Below are positions 8,859 through 23,536 of a stretch of DNA of 64,000 bases, piece by piece. Source of the stretch: Saccharothrix luteola (lineage in GTDB: Bacteria > Actinomycetota > Actinomycetes > Mycobacteriales > Pseudonocardiaceae); NCBI RefSeq assembly GCF_020859565.1, contig NZ_JAJHUO010000003.1, positions 294,945 through 358,944 on the forward strand, written 5' to 3'. Position 1 is the stretch's first letter, and the number at the start of each line of letters is the position of its first letter. A model generated the notes under the pieces. It was not told the origin of the DNA. It did not search any database and saw only the letters and a program-made list of their open reading frames with translations. The position numbers and the translations under genes were made by a program.

Positions 8859-9820
8859 GGCGGCCGGCGGCGGTGGCGCTCGTCCTGGTGCTGACGGGGT
8901 GTTCGGCGATGCCGAGCGCCTACGACCTGCCGCTGCCCGGCGGCGCGGACCTCGGCGACCGGCCGTACCGGGTGACCGTCGAGTTCGACGACGTGCTCGA
9001 CCTCGTGCCGCACGCCGGCGTGAAGGTGGACGACGTGGCGGTGGGCAAGGTCGAGGACATCGGGTTGTCCGAGGACGGCTCCACGGCGCTGGTGCGGGTC
9101 GCGGTGCGCGGTGACGTGCTGCTGCCGTCGAACGCCCTCGCCCGGCTGCGGCAGTCGAGCCTGCTGGGGGAGAAGTACGTGGAGCTGGCCGTGCCGGACG
9201 AGCGGTCGGCGTCGCCGCTGGTGGACGGCGCGGTGATCCCGGTGACGCGGACCAACCGCAACCCCGAGGTCGAGGAGGTGTTCGGCGCGTTGTCGATGCT
9301 GCTCAACGGCGGCGGCATCGCGCAGATCCGGGACATCTCACGGGAGCTGAGCGCCGCGTTGTCCGGCAACGAGGCCGCGGTGAGATCGCTGCTGTCCACT
9401 GTGGACTCGTTCGTCGGCGCGATGGACTCGCACAAGGGCGAGATCACCCGCGCTCTGGAAGGGATGGACAAGCTCGCGTCGTCCCTGGAGGCGCGCAAGG
9501 GCGATATCGGCGAAGTGCTGGACGGGTTGGAGCCGGGTCTGCGGGTGCTGCACGACCAGCGCGGGCAGCTCGTCGGGCTGCTGAACGCGTTGCGGGAGCT
9601 GTCCGACGTCGCCGTGGACACGGTGGACCGCAGCCGTGACGACCTGGTGGCCGACCTGCGGGCGTTGGAGCCGACGTTGCGGCGGCTGGCGGAGTCCGGG
9701 CAGAACCTGCCGCAGTCGCTGGAGATGCTGCTGACGTTCCCCTTCACCGACGCCGTGCTGGACGGCATCAAGGGCGACTACCTCAACACCTACCTGACCC
9801 TGAAGCCCGGAGGGCGTTGA
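8855..9820 (+). CDS. mceE: MCE-family lipoprotein MceE
   Basis: A 321-residue fifth subunit. Unlike the others it has a lipoprotein signal peptide: a short basic start and the lipobox LVLTGC, so the mature protein should be lipid-anchored through that cysteine. This is the expected feature of MceE (LprK-type) proteins. The MCE domain follows at about residues 38-118 (AGVKVDDVAVGKVEDI, SSLLGEKYVELAV), and then the helical region. The GTG overlaps the mceD stop as GTGA. Confidence 0.9.
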   Translation: MRRPAAVALVLVLTGCSAMPSAYDLPLPGGADLGDRPYRVTVEFDDVLDLVPHAGVKVDDVAVGKVEDIGLSEDGSTALVRVAVRGDVLLPSNALARLRQSSLLGEKYVELAVPDERSASPLVDGAVIPVTRTNRNPEVEEVFGALSMLLNGGGIAQIRDISRELSAALSGNEAAVRSLLSTVDSFVGAMDSHKGEITRALEGMDKLASSLEARKGDIGEVLDGLEPGLRVLHDQRGQLVGLLNALRELSDVAVDTVDRSRDDLVADLRALEPTLRRLAESGQNLPQSLEMLLTFPFTDAVLDGIKGDYLNTYLTLKPGGR

Positions 9821-10914
9821 TGATCACTAGGCGGATCAGGGTGCAGGTCGCGCTGTTCGCGGTCATCGCGCTGCTCGGCGTCACGTACGTGAGCGCGAAG
9901 TACGTCGGGCTCGTGGTGGTGGACGACGGGTACGCGGTCCGGCTGGAGCTTGCCCGGACCGGTGGCCTGTTCACCGGCGGCGAGGTGACGTACCGGGGTG
10001 TGCCGGTGGGCCGGGTCGGGCCGATCCGGCTGGGCGACGGGCAGGTCGAGGTCGAGTTGCGCATCGGGGCCGGCGCCCCGCCGATCCCGGTCGACCTGGA
10101 GGCCGTGGTCGCGAACCGCTCGGCGGTGGGCGAGCAGTACGTCGACCTCCGGCCGCGCCGGGACAGCGGGCCGTACCTGGGTGACGGCTCGGTGATCCCG
10201 CGGTCGCAGACCAGGCTGCCGCTGCCGGTGGAACAGGTGCTGACCAGCCTGGACGACCTGGCGCGCTCGGTGCCGGTGGAGTCGCTGCGGACCGTGGTGG
10301 ACGAGCTGGACCAGGCGTTGCGCGGCACCGGGCCGGATCTCCAGGTGCTGCTGGACGCCACGACGGAGTTCATCGGGACGGCCGGCGCGCACCTGCCGCA
10401 GACCACGCGGTTGCTGAACGACTCCGTCGCCGTGCTGCGGACGCAGCTGGACCACTCGGCGGCGATCAACTCCTTCGCCGACAGCGCGCTGCTGGTCGCG
10501 TCACGGCTGCGTGAGTCGGACGGCGACCTGCGGCGGCTGATCGGGGCCGTGCCGGGCGCGTCGGCGGAGGTGAGCGCCCTGCTGCGGGAGTCGGGGCCGA
10601 ACCTCGGCATCGTGCTGGCCAACCTCCTGACCACGGCGGACGTCCTCGTCACCCGGCAGGGGGCGTTGGAGGAGGTCCTGGTGACCGTGCCCGACGCGGT
10701 GTCGGTGGGCGCGTCGGCGATCGCGTCCGGCCAGGCGCAGTTCGGCCTGGCCCTGACCTTCTTCGAACCCCCGCCGTGCGAGGCGGGCTACGAGTCCACC
10801 CCGCGCAAGAGCGGCCTCGACACGTCCACCAGCCCGTTCAACACCGGCGCCGCCTGCACCCTCCCGCGCGGCTCCGCCAGCGGCGTCCGGGGCTCGCAGA
10901 ACGCACCGCGCTAG
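9820..10914 (+). CDS. mceF: MCE-family protein MceF
   Basis: A 364-residue sixth subunit with an N-terminal anchor (about residues 8-30), an MCE domain (about 38-115; GGEVTYRGVPVGRVGPI, VGEQYVDLRP) and a helical region. The C-terminal tail contains a Cys pair (PPPCEAGY and AACTLPRG), as in other MceF proteins. I use the ATG that overlaps the mceE stop; a TTG one codon upstream is also possible. The gene ends TAG inside CTAG, and the same four bases provide the stop of the convergent PIN-like gene, so the two stops overlap. Confidence 0.9.
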   Translation: MITRRIRVQVALFAVIALLGVTYVSAKYVGLVVVDDGYAVRLELARTGGLFTGGEVTYRGVPVGRVGPIRLGDGQVEVELRIGAGAPPIPVDLEAVVANRSAVGEQYVDLRPRRDSGPYLGDGSVIPRSQTRLPLPVEQVLTSLDDLARSVPVESLRTVVDELDQALRGTGPDLQVLLDATTEFIGTAGAHLPQTTRLLNDSVAVLRTQLDHSAAINSFADSALLVASRLRESDGDLRRLIGAVPGASAEVSALLRESGPNLGIVLANLLTTADVLVTRQGALEEVLVTVPDAVSVGASAIASGQAQFGLALTFFEPPPCEAGYESTPRKSGLDTSTSPFNTGAACTLPRGSASGVRGSQNAPR

Positions 10915-12185
10915 TCCGGAACTCCGTCCAGGTCGGCCGGGACCTCGGCAAGGGCGGCCACGAACTCGTCCGGGATGTCGAACCCGATCAGTTCCCGGCC
11001 GTTGGAGACTGGCGTCAACACCGGCCGGACACCCCGCGCGACGACGCCGCGGCCCTGCAACATGCGGGTGATGCGCTCGACCGGGCCGGTCAGGCGGTGC
11101 GCTGCCTCGTCGTCGACGGTCCCGCTGCCGTAGATGGCGTTGTTGGGGATGAACCCGTCCAGCCGGGCCGCCTCACGGATGAGGTCGGCGTGCGGTCGTT
11201 CCTCGAAGTCGAGCTGCCGGAGCAGCTCGGCCACGCCGGCGGGCGTCCAGGTCGCGCCCTCCTGGCTCTCGCTCACCCGGGCGACATCGCTGACCGATTC
11301 GCTGCGCACCTCGACCTCGATCGCCGCCGCCCGCCTGAGGAGGTCGACGGGCCGCATCATGTACAGCTGCTTGCCGGACGCGGCGGCGAACTCCTCCACC
11401 AACTCGACCCGCGGACCGAGGAAGTCCGACCGGTACCGCCACCACCAGTCCTCTTTCTCGTCACCGGTGACGAGGAGCAGGTCCGCGTCACGCCGCGCCG
11501 CCTCCTGGACCGCCTGTGCCCAAACCAGGTAGTCACCCGCCGCGCCCTCGGGCAGGCTCGAATCGTCCTTGCCGGCGTCGAGGTAGCCGGGCGGCTCTTT
11601 CGCACCGGCTCGGCGTTTGCCCTCCTGGACGAGCGCCTTCCACTGGCTGTGGTCCGGTTGCGCGCCCACCTTGCCGCGCAGCAGCGCCTCCAACTGGTCG
11701 AGTACCGGCTCGCGTCCCGGTAGCCCCGGCGAGTCGGGCGACGGCGGGGTGTGCGACCTGATGGCGGCGACCAGCTCCCGGTGCAGCGCGTCCACCTTGC
11801 GCACGAGGTCGTCGCGCACCGCGTCGGCCAACGCCGTGGTCTTCGCCCACTGGTGCAACGCGTCGTCGGCGGCCCGCTGCTGCTTGCCCAACGCCGTGAG
11901 CACCTGGTCGGTGGCCGCCGCACGGCCCGCCAGCACCGTCAGCCGGTTGCGCCAGAACTCGCGCATGACCTGGTGCGGCACCCACAGCCGGTCGCCCACC
12001 CCGCGCAGCAGGCCGAGCAGGTCGTCACGCGTCGCCTCGTTGTACCGGTAGAGGTTGAGCAGCACGTTGGCGTCGACCACGACCAGCGCCGAGCGGAGGG
12101 CTTCCGCCAACTCCTCCTCGGACGGACGCCGGTAGCCGGGGAAGGCGTCGTAGATCCCTGAGTTGCCGTCCGGCTGCTCGACCAT
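10911..12185 (-). CDS. PIN-like domain protein (probable RNase)
   Basis: A 424-residue protein whose first 260 residues look like a PIN-like nuclease of the larger type with a helical insertion. The acidic sites are LVVVDANVLLNLYRYN near residue 36, a mid-region Glu/Asp (REFWRNR, then AGDYLVW) and LLLVTGDEKEDWW near 240. Together these would bind metal for RNA cleavage. The C-terminal 150 residues are alpha/beta with no motif I recognise. It is the last gene of a likely three-gene operon after the LRV-like and YchJ-like genes (33-base gap). No antitoxin-like partner is adjacent, so a role in defence or RNA decay is conjecture. Its stop overlaps that of mceF. Confidence 0.75.
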   Translation of the reverse strand: MVEQPDGNSGIYDAFPGYRRPSEEELAEALRSALVVVDANVLLNLYRYNEATRDDLLGLLRGVGDRLWVPHQVMREFWRNRLTVLAGRAAATDQVLTALGKQQRAADDALHQWAKTTALADAVRDDLVRKVDALHRELVAAIRSHTPPSPDSPGLPGREPVLDQLEALLRGKVGAQPDHSQWKALVQEGKRRAGAKEPPGYLDAGKDDSSLPEGAAGDYLVWAQAVQEAARRDADLLLVTGDEKEDWWWRYRSDFLGPRVELVEEFAAASGKQLYMMRPVDLLRRAAAIEVEVRSESVSDVARVSESQEGATWTPAGVAELLRQLDFEERPHADLIREAARLDGFIPNNAIYGSGTVDDEAAHRLTGPVERITRMLQGRGVVARGVRPVLTPVSNGRELIGFDIPDEFVAALAEVPADLDGVPD

Positions 12186-12218
12186 GTCCGGTAGATCGTC
12201 AGGGCGGCGGTCGGCGTT

Positions 12219-12599
12219 TCAGGCGGGGGAGACGTAGAACCAAGCGCCGTCCTCGCGGACGAAGTGGCTGTTCTCGTGGAGCACGTCGCGGTGGCCCTGC
12301 CAGCGGTAATGGGCGCGGAACTCGACCGTGCCCGTCTTCTGGAACGGGGTGCCGCCGGTGTGCGAGAGGATCTCCAGGTGGGTCCAGCGCTGGTCCGGGT
12401 CCAAGTCCAGCGAGGCCGGCCGGGTGCTCGGGTGCCAGGTGGCCAGGAGGTAGTCCTCGTCGCCCAACGCGAACGCGCTGTAGCGGGAGCGCATGAGGGC
12501 CTCGGCCGTCGCCGCCTTGCGCCGGCCCCGGTGCAACGGTCCGCAACACTCGTCGTACGGCTCACCCCGGCCGCACGGGCAGCGGTCGGGCACGCTCAT
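12219..12599 (-). CDS. YchJ-like SEC-C motif protein (UPF0225)
   Basis: A 126-residue protein. The N-terminus has the zinc-binding SEC-C motif (CPCGRGEPYDECCGPLH), and the rest is an NTF2-like fold (MRSRYSAFALGDEDYLLATWH, then RAHYRWQG and the ENSHFVREDGAWFYV ending). This is the YchJ/UPF0225 architecture, of unknown biochemical role. The ATG at 12599 overlaps the stop of the upstream small gene as ATGA, which fixes both the start and translational coupling. Confidence 0.88.
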   Translation of the reverse strand: MSVPDRCPCGRGEPYDECCGPLHRGRRKAATAEALMRSRYSAFALGDEDYLLATWHPSTRPASLDLDPDQRWTHLEILSHTGGTPFQKTGTVEFRAHYRWQGHRDVLHENSHFVREDGAWFYVSPA

Positions 12600-12865
12600 T
12601 CCGGCCGGTCGCACGCGGTCCGGCCGGAACGGTCGTAGCGCACCCACGCCAGCGCGTTCTCCGCTTCGCGGTCACCGGCCGCCGCCTCCGCCGACAGCGA
12701 CGCGTGCACCTGGTAGCGCAGGTCGGCGGGCACGGCCGGGTTGGTGAGCAGGTTCGCGCGGACCACCGGGCTCGGGTCGTCGGCGAGCGCCGCCAACGCG
12801 TCGGCGGGCGTGGACGGGTCGGTCGACAGCGCCTCGCGCACCGCGACGGACATCGGTTCGGTCAC
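12596..12865 (-). CDS. Small leucine-rich-repeat-variant-like protein
   Basis: About 89 residues from a GTG at 12865 (an ATG at 12853 gives 85). The sequence has helical repeats of the type TPADALAALADDPSPVVRANLL then NPAVPADLRYQV, resembling leucine-rich repeat variant/HEAT-like modules that often stack as protein-binding surfaces. There is no signal peptide. It is the first gene of the short operon with the YchJ-like and PIN-like genes. No clear ribosome site marks either start. The function is unknown. Confidence 0.6.
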   Translation of the reverse strand: MTEPMSVAVREALSTDPSTPADALAALADDPSPVVRANLLTNPAVPADLRYQVHASLSAEAAAGDREAENALAWVRYDRSGRTACDRPE

Positions 12866-12884
12866 GTGCACAGGATATAAGGAG

Positions 12885-12929
12885 AGCGGCTCCCCTCCCG
12901 TTGACTGCCAGTCGGGGAGGGGAGCCGCT
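12885..12929 (-). terminator. Strong hairpin terminator after the GH6 gene
   Basis: Perfect 15-base arms at 12885-12899 and 12915-12929 (AGCGGCTCCCCTCCC and its complement), with a small inner GACT/AGTC stem. It lies 20 bases past the GH6 stop and just before the next minus-strand operon, so it insulates the two. Confidence 0.8.
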
Positions 12930-12950
12930 TGGAGGGCTGGGACTACGGCG

Positions 12951-14609
<1,659 letters not shown>

Positions 14610-14750
14610 CTACTCCGAACGAGTGACTGAGATCCAGGTCACGGCCGAATCGAAGTTGATGTCGAAAATTCGTCGAATTACGCCGTCCGGTGGCAGCGCG
14701 ACTGCGCCGAAAAGCTCATCTCTGGTGCGAATAACCGGACATTCTTAGTC

Positions 14751-14764
14751 TGGGAACGCTCCCA
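14751..14764. promoter_or_regulatory. CebR-type operator, one mismatch (TGGGAACGCTCCCA)
   Basis: A single-base variant of the CebR box, 41 bases upstream of the secreted GH3 ATG. The asymmetry (A for G at position 6) could weaken repression relative to the perfect sites. Confidence 0.82.
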
Positions 14765-14804
14765 GCACTCTCCCGGACCCTGTTCTCGCCCCGGAGGCAA
14801 CGCA

Positions 14805-20215
<5,411 letters not shown>

Positions 20216-20223
20216 CACCCAGA

Positions 20224-20266
20224 CTCGGCACGGGGCGTTCTGCGCGCCCAGGCGTCCCGTGCCGAC
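20224..20266 (+). terminator. Hairpin between GH9 and GH48
   Basis: Arms at 20224-20237 and 20253-20266 (CTCGGCACGGG pairing with CCCGTGCCGA), followed by a C/T-rich stretch. It begins 9 bases after the GH9 stop. It may terminate or merely attenuate transcription into GH48, which has no CebR box of its own. Confidence 0.65.
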
Positions 20267-20329
20267 TCCACTCCGCCCCGCCCTTTCAAGCTCGCGGGTC
20301 AATGGCTGATCCGTGCAGGAGGAGGACGC

Positions 20330-23266
20330 ATGAGGTACCGCACCAGAGCGGGACGGTTGCGCACCGGTCCGCTCGCGCTGATAGCCGCGGCGGCAACTGC
20401 CGCGGGTGTTATGCCGTTCGTCGCGCCGGTGGCGAACGCGGCCGTGGCTTGCACGGTCAACTACCAGGTCACGAACCAGTGGCAGGGTGGCTTCGGCGCC
20501 AGCGTGTCCATCCGCAACGAAGGTGACGCGGTCAACAACTGGCGCCTCACGTGGACCTTCCCGGACGGCCAGCGCGTTCAGCAGGGCTGGAACGGCACGT
20601 TCTCGCAGAGCGGCGCCGCGGTCACCGTGGCGGCGCCGGGTTGGGCGCCGAACCTCGGCACGGGCGCCACCGTCACGCCGGGCTTCAACGGCTCGTGGAC
20701 CGGCCAGAACCGGCCGCCCACGGACTTCGCCCTCAACGGCACGCGGTGCACCGGGCCGAACGTCAACGTCGACCCGACGGTGACGCTGACGTCGCCGACG
20801 CCCGCGCAGACGTTCCAGTCCGGCCAGGCGGTCCCGCTGGCGGCCACCGCGAGCGACACCGACGGCACCGTCTCCAAGGTCGACTTCCTGGCCGACGGTG
20901 TGGTCGTCGCGACCGACACGAGCTCCCCGTACACGGGTTCGTGGACCGGCGCGACCGTGGGCGAGCACGCGATCGTGGCCCGCGCCACCGACGACAAGGG
21001 CGGCATCGGCAACTCCAGCATCGCCAGCATCCGCGTCATCGCGGGTCAGGCGATCCAGGCCAGCCCGGCGTCGCTGACCGTGCGGCAGGGTGCCACCGGC
21101 ACCTTCGGCGTCTCGCTGGCCACCGCGCCGACCTCGAACGTGACGGTCACCGTGGCGCGTTCGGGCGGCAGCACCGACCTCACGGCCGGCCCGGCGTCGC
21201 TGACGTTCACCCCGACCAACTGGGCGACCAAGCAGAACGTCACGGTCACCTCGGCGGCCAACGGCGGCGCCCTGGGCACGGCGACGTTCACCGCGAGCGC
21301 CACCGGCGCCGCGTCGGCCACGGTCGAGGTGCGGGAGACCAGCGCCGACACCTCGCCGTTCGAGCAGGAGTTCCTGGACCTCTACGCCAAGATCAACGAC
21401 CCGGCGAGCGGCTACTTCCGCACCTTCTCCGATGGCCTGAAGGTGCCGTACCACTCGATCGAGACGCTGATGGTCGAGGCGCCGGACCACGGTCACCAGA
21501 CCACGTCCGAGGCGTTCAGCTACTACCTGTGGCTGGAAGCCAGCTACGGCAAGATCGTGGGTGACTGGGCGCCGTTCAAGAAGGCCTGGGCCTCGATGGA
21601 GAAGTACATCATCCCGGCCAAGGCGGACCAGCCCACCAACGACAAGTACGACGCCTCCAAGCCGGCGACGTACGCGCCGGAGCACCCGCGGATGGACCAG
21701 TACCCGTCGGTGCTCGACTCCGGCGTGCCGGTGGGTCGCGACCCGATCGCGGCCGAGCTGAAGTCGGCCTACGGCAACAGCGACATCTACGGCATGCACT
21801 GGCTGCTCGACGTCGACAACACCTACGGCTTCGGCCGGTGCGGCGACGAGTCCGACGCGGCGCCCGCGTACATCAACACCTACCAGCGCGGTTCGTCGGA
21901 GTCGGTGTGGGAGACCATCCCGCAGCCGTCCTGCGACACCTTCGCGCACGGTGGCCCCAACGGCTTCCTCGACCTGTTCACCAAGGACGCCAGCTACGCC
22001 AAGCAGTGGAAGTACACCAACGCCCCGGACGCCGACGCGCGTGCGGTGCAGGTGGCCATGCTGGCGCAGGAGTGGGCGACCGAGCAGGGCAAGGCCAGCG
22101 AGGTCGCGCCCGAGCTGGAGAAGGCCGCCAAGATGGGCGACTACCTCCGCTACGCCATGTTCGACAAGTACTTCAAGAAGATCGGCAACTGCGCCAGCCC
22201 GAGCTGCGCGGCCGGTACCGGCAAGGACAGCGCGCACTACCTGATGTCCTGGTACTACGCGTGGGGTGGCGCGACCGACACGTCCGCCGGTTGGGCGTGG
22301 CGCATCGGTGACGGCGCGTCGCACCAGGGCTACCAGAACCCGCTCGCGGCCTACGCGTTGGCGAACGTGCCCGCGCTGAAGCCGAAGTCGGCGACCGGCC
22401 AGCAGGACTGGGCCACGTCGATGACCCGCCAGCTGGAGCTGCTGCAGTGGCTCCAGTCGGCCGACGGCGCCATCGCCGGTGGTGTCACGAACAGCTGGGA
22501 GGGTTCCTACAGCGCGCCGCCTTCGGGCACGCCGACCTTCTACGGCATGTACTACGACGCCCACCCGGTGTGGCGCGACCCGCCGTCGAACCGCTGGTTC
22601 GGCTTCCAGGCGTGGCAGATGGAGCGCACCGCCGCCCTGTACGAGAAGACCGGCAACGCGGCGGCCAAGAAGATCCTCGACAAGTGGGTCCCCTGGGCCA
22701 TCGCGAACACCACCGTCGGCACCGGCGGCCAGTTCCAGATCCCGAACGACCTGACCTGGACGGGCGCTCCGGACAACTGGAACGCCACCAACCCCGGCGC
22801 CAACGCGGGCCTGCGCGTCACCGTCGACAACCACAGCCAGGACGTCGGCATCGCCGCGTCCTACGCCAAGACGCTCCTCAACTACGCGGCCAAGTCGGGC
22901 AACGCCCAGGCGAAGACCGTCGGCGAGGGCCTCTTGACGGCGATGTTGTCGCACAAGGACGACAAGGGCATCGCGGTGCCGGAGCAGCGCAAGGACTACA
23001 ACCGCTTCGACGACGTCTACAACACGTCGACGCGTGAGGGTCCTTACGTTCCGACGGGCTGGTCGGGCGACATGCCCAACGGCGACCAGATCAAGCCCGG
23101 TGTGTCCTTCGTGGACATCCGCTCGATGTTCAAGCAGGACAAGGACTGGCCGAAGGTCCAGGCGTACCTGGACGGCGGCCCCGCGCCGACCTTCACCTAC
23201 CACCGGTTCTGGGCGCAAGCTGAGATCGCCACGGCGTTCCAGCTGCACGTGGAGCTGTTCGGGTAG
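20330..23266 (+). CDS. Secreted GH48 reducing-end cellobiohydrolase with N-terminal CBM2
   Basis: A 978-residue exocellulase, usually the key processive enzyme of bacterial cellulose systems. Signal peptide to about residue 38; CBM2 about 39-140 (NQWQGGFG, WNGTFSQSG, FNGSWTG). An Ig-like domain (about 147-235; TLTSPTPAQTFQSG) and a Calx-beta/Ig-like domain (about 240-335) precede the GH48 catalytic domain (about 340-978). The general acid is Glu394 in HGHQTTSEAFSY, and WYYAWGG and YHRFWAQAE are family hallmarks. A GGAGGA ribosome site lies just upstream of the ATG. The 114-base gap from GH9 holds a hairpin and no CebR box, so expression probably depends on read-through or a promoter I cannot identify. 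Confidence 0.95.
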   Translation: MRYRTRAGRLRTGPLALIAAAATAAGVMPFVAPVANAAVACTVNYQVTNQWQGGFGASVSIRNEGDAVNNWRLTWTFPDGQRVQQGWNGTFSQSGAAVTVAAPGWAPNLGTGATVTPGFNGSWTGQNRPPTDFALNGTRCTGPNVNVDPTVTLTSPTPAQTFQSGQAVPLAATASDTDGTVSKVDFLADGVVVATDTSSPYTGSWTGATVGEHAIVARATDDKGGIGNSSIASIRVIAGQAIQASPASLTVRQGATGTFGVSLATAPTSNVTVTVARSGGSTDLTAGPASLTFTPTNWATKQNVTVTSAANGGALGTATFTASATGAASATVEVRETSADTSPFEQEFLDLYAKINDPASGYFRTFSDGLKVPYHSIETLMVEAPDHGHQTTSEAFSYYLWLEASYGKIVGDWAPFKKAWASMEKYIIPAKADQPTNDKYDASKPATYAPEHPRMDQYPSVLDSGVPVGRDPIAAELKSAYGNSDIYGMHWLLDVDNTYGFGRCGDESDAAPAYINTYQRGSSESVWETIPQPSCDTFAHGGPNGFLDLFTKDASYAKQWKYTNAPDADARAVQVAMLAQEWATEQGKASEVAPELEKAAKMGDYLRYAMFDKYFKKIGNCASPSCAAGTGKDSAHYLMSWYYAWGGATDTSAGWAWRIGDGASHQGYQNPLAAYALANVPALKPKSATGQQDWATSMTRQLELLQWLQSADGAIAGGVTNSWEGSYSAPPSGTPTFYGMYYDAHPVWRDPPSNRWFGFQAWQMERTAALYEKTGNAAAKKILDKWVPWAIANTTVGTGGQFQIPNDLTWTGAPDNWNATNPGANAGLRVTVDNHSQDVGIAASYAKTLLNYAAKSGNAQAKTVGEGLLTAMLSHKDDKGIAVPEQRKDYNRFDDVYNTSTREGPYVPTGWSGDMPNGDQIKPGVSFVDIRSMFKQDKDWPKVQAYLDGGPAPTFTYHRFWAQAEIATAFQLHVELFG

Positions 23267-23283
23267 ACCCGCGAAGGTCGCCG

Positions 23284-23315
23284 ACACCCCCCTCACGACG
23301 TGGTGAGGGGGGTGT
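23284..23315 (+). terminator. Strong hairpin terminator after GH48
   Basis: Perfect 13-base arms (ACACCCCCCTCAC and its complement) around a 6-base loop, starting 18 bases after the GH48 stop. It closes the cellulase cluster. Confidence 0.85.
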
Positions 23316-23473
23316 TCGGCGTGTCCCGGATCGTCTCAATTGCCGAATGCGCTCGCCGCTGACCTCGCGGATGAAACAACCCTGAAACTTCGGTGTTGAC
23401 TCCGGCGAGAGAGCTGTGCCACATTTCTGGCACCCCGCCCCGCTGACCCCGGTCGGCGGCGTTGTCGCAGCGA

Positions 23474-23487
23474 TCGAAACGATTCGA
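23474..23487. promoter_or_regulatory. LacI-type operator upstream of intracellular GH3
   Basis: TCGAAAC followed directly by GATTCGA is a 14-base near-palindrome with a central CG, the typical LacI/GalR half-site form. It sits 50 bases before the GH3 GTG and differs from the CebR box. The LacI-family gene two bases after the GH3 gene is its likely reader. Confidence 0.65.
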
Positions 23488-23536
23488 TTCAGTGAGCTGC
23501 ACCTTCGAATTATTCGACGAGCGCGAGAGGTGTGCC

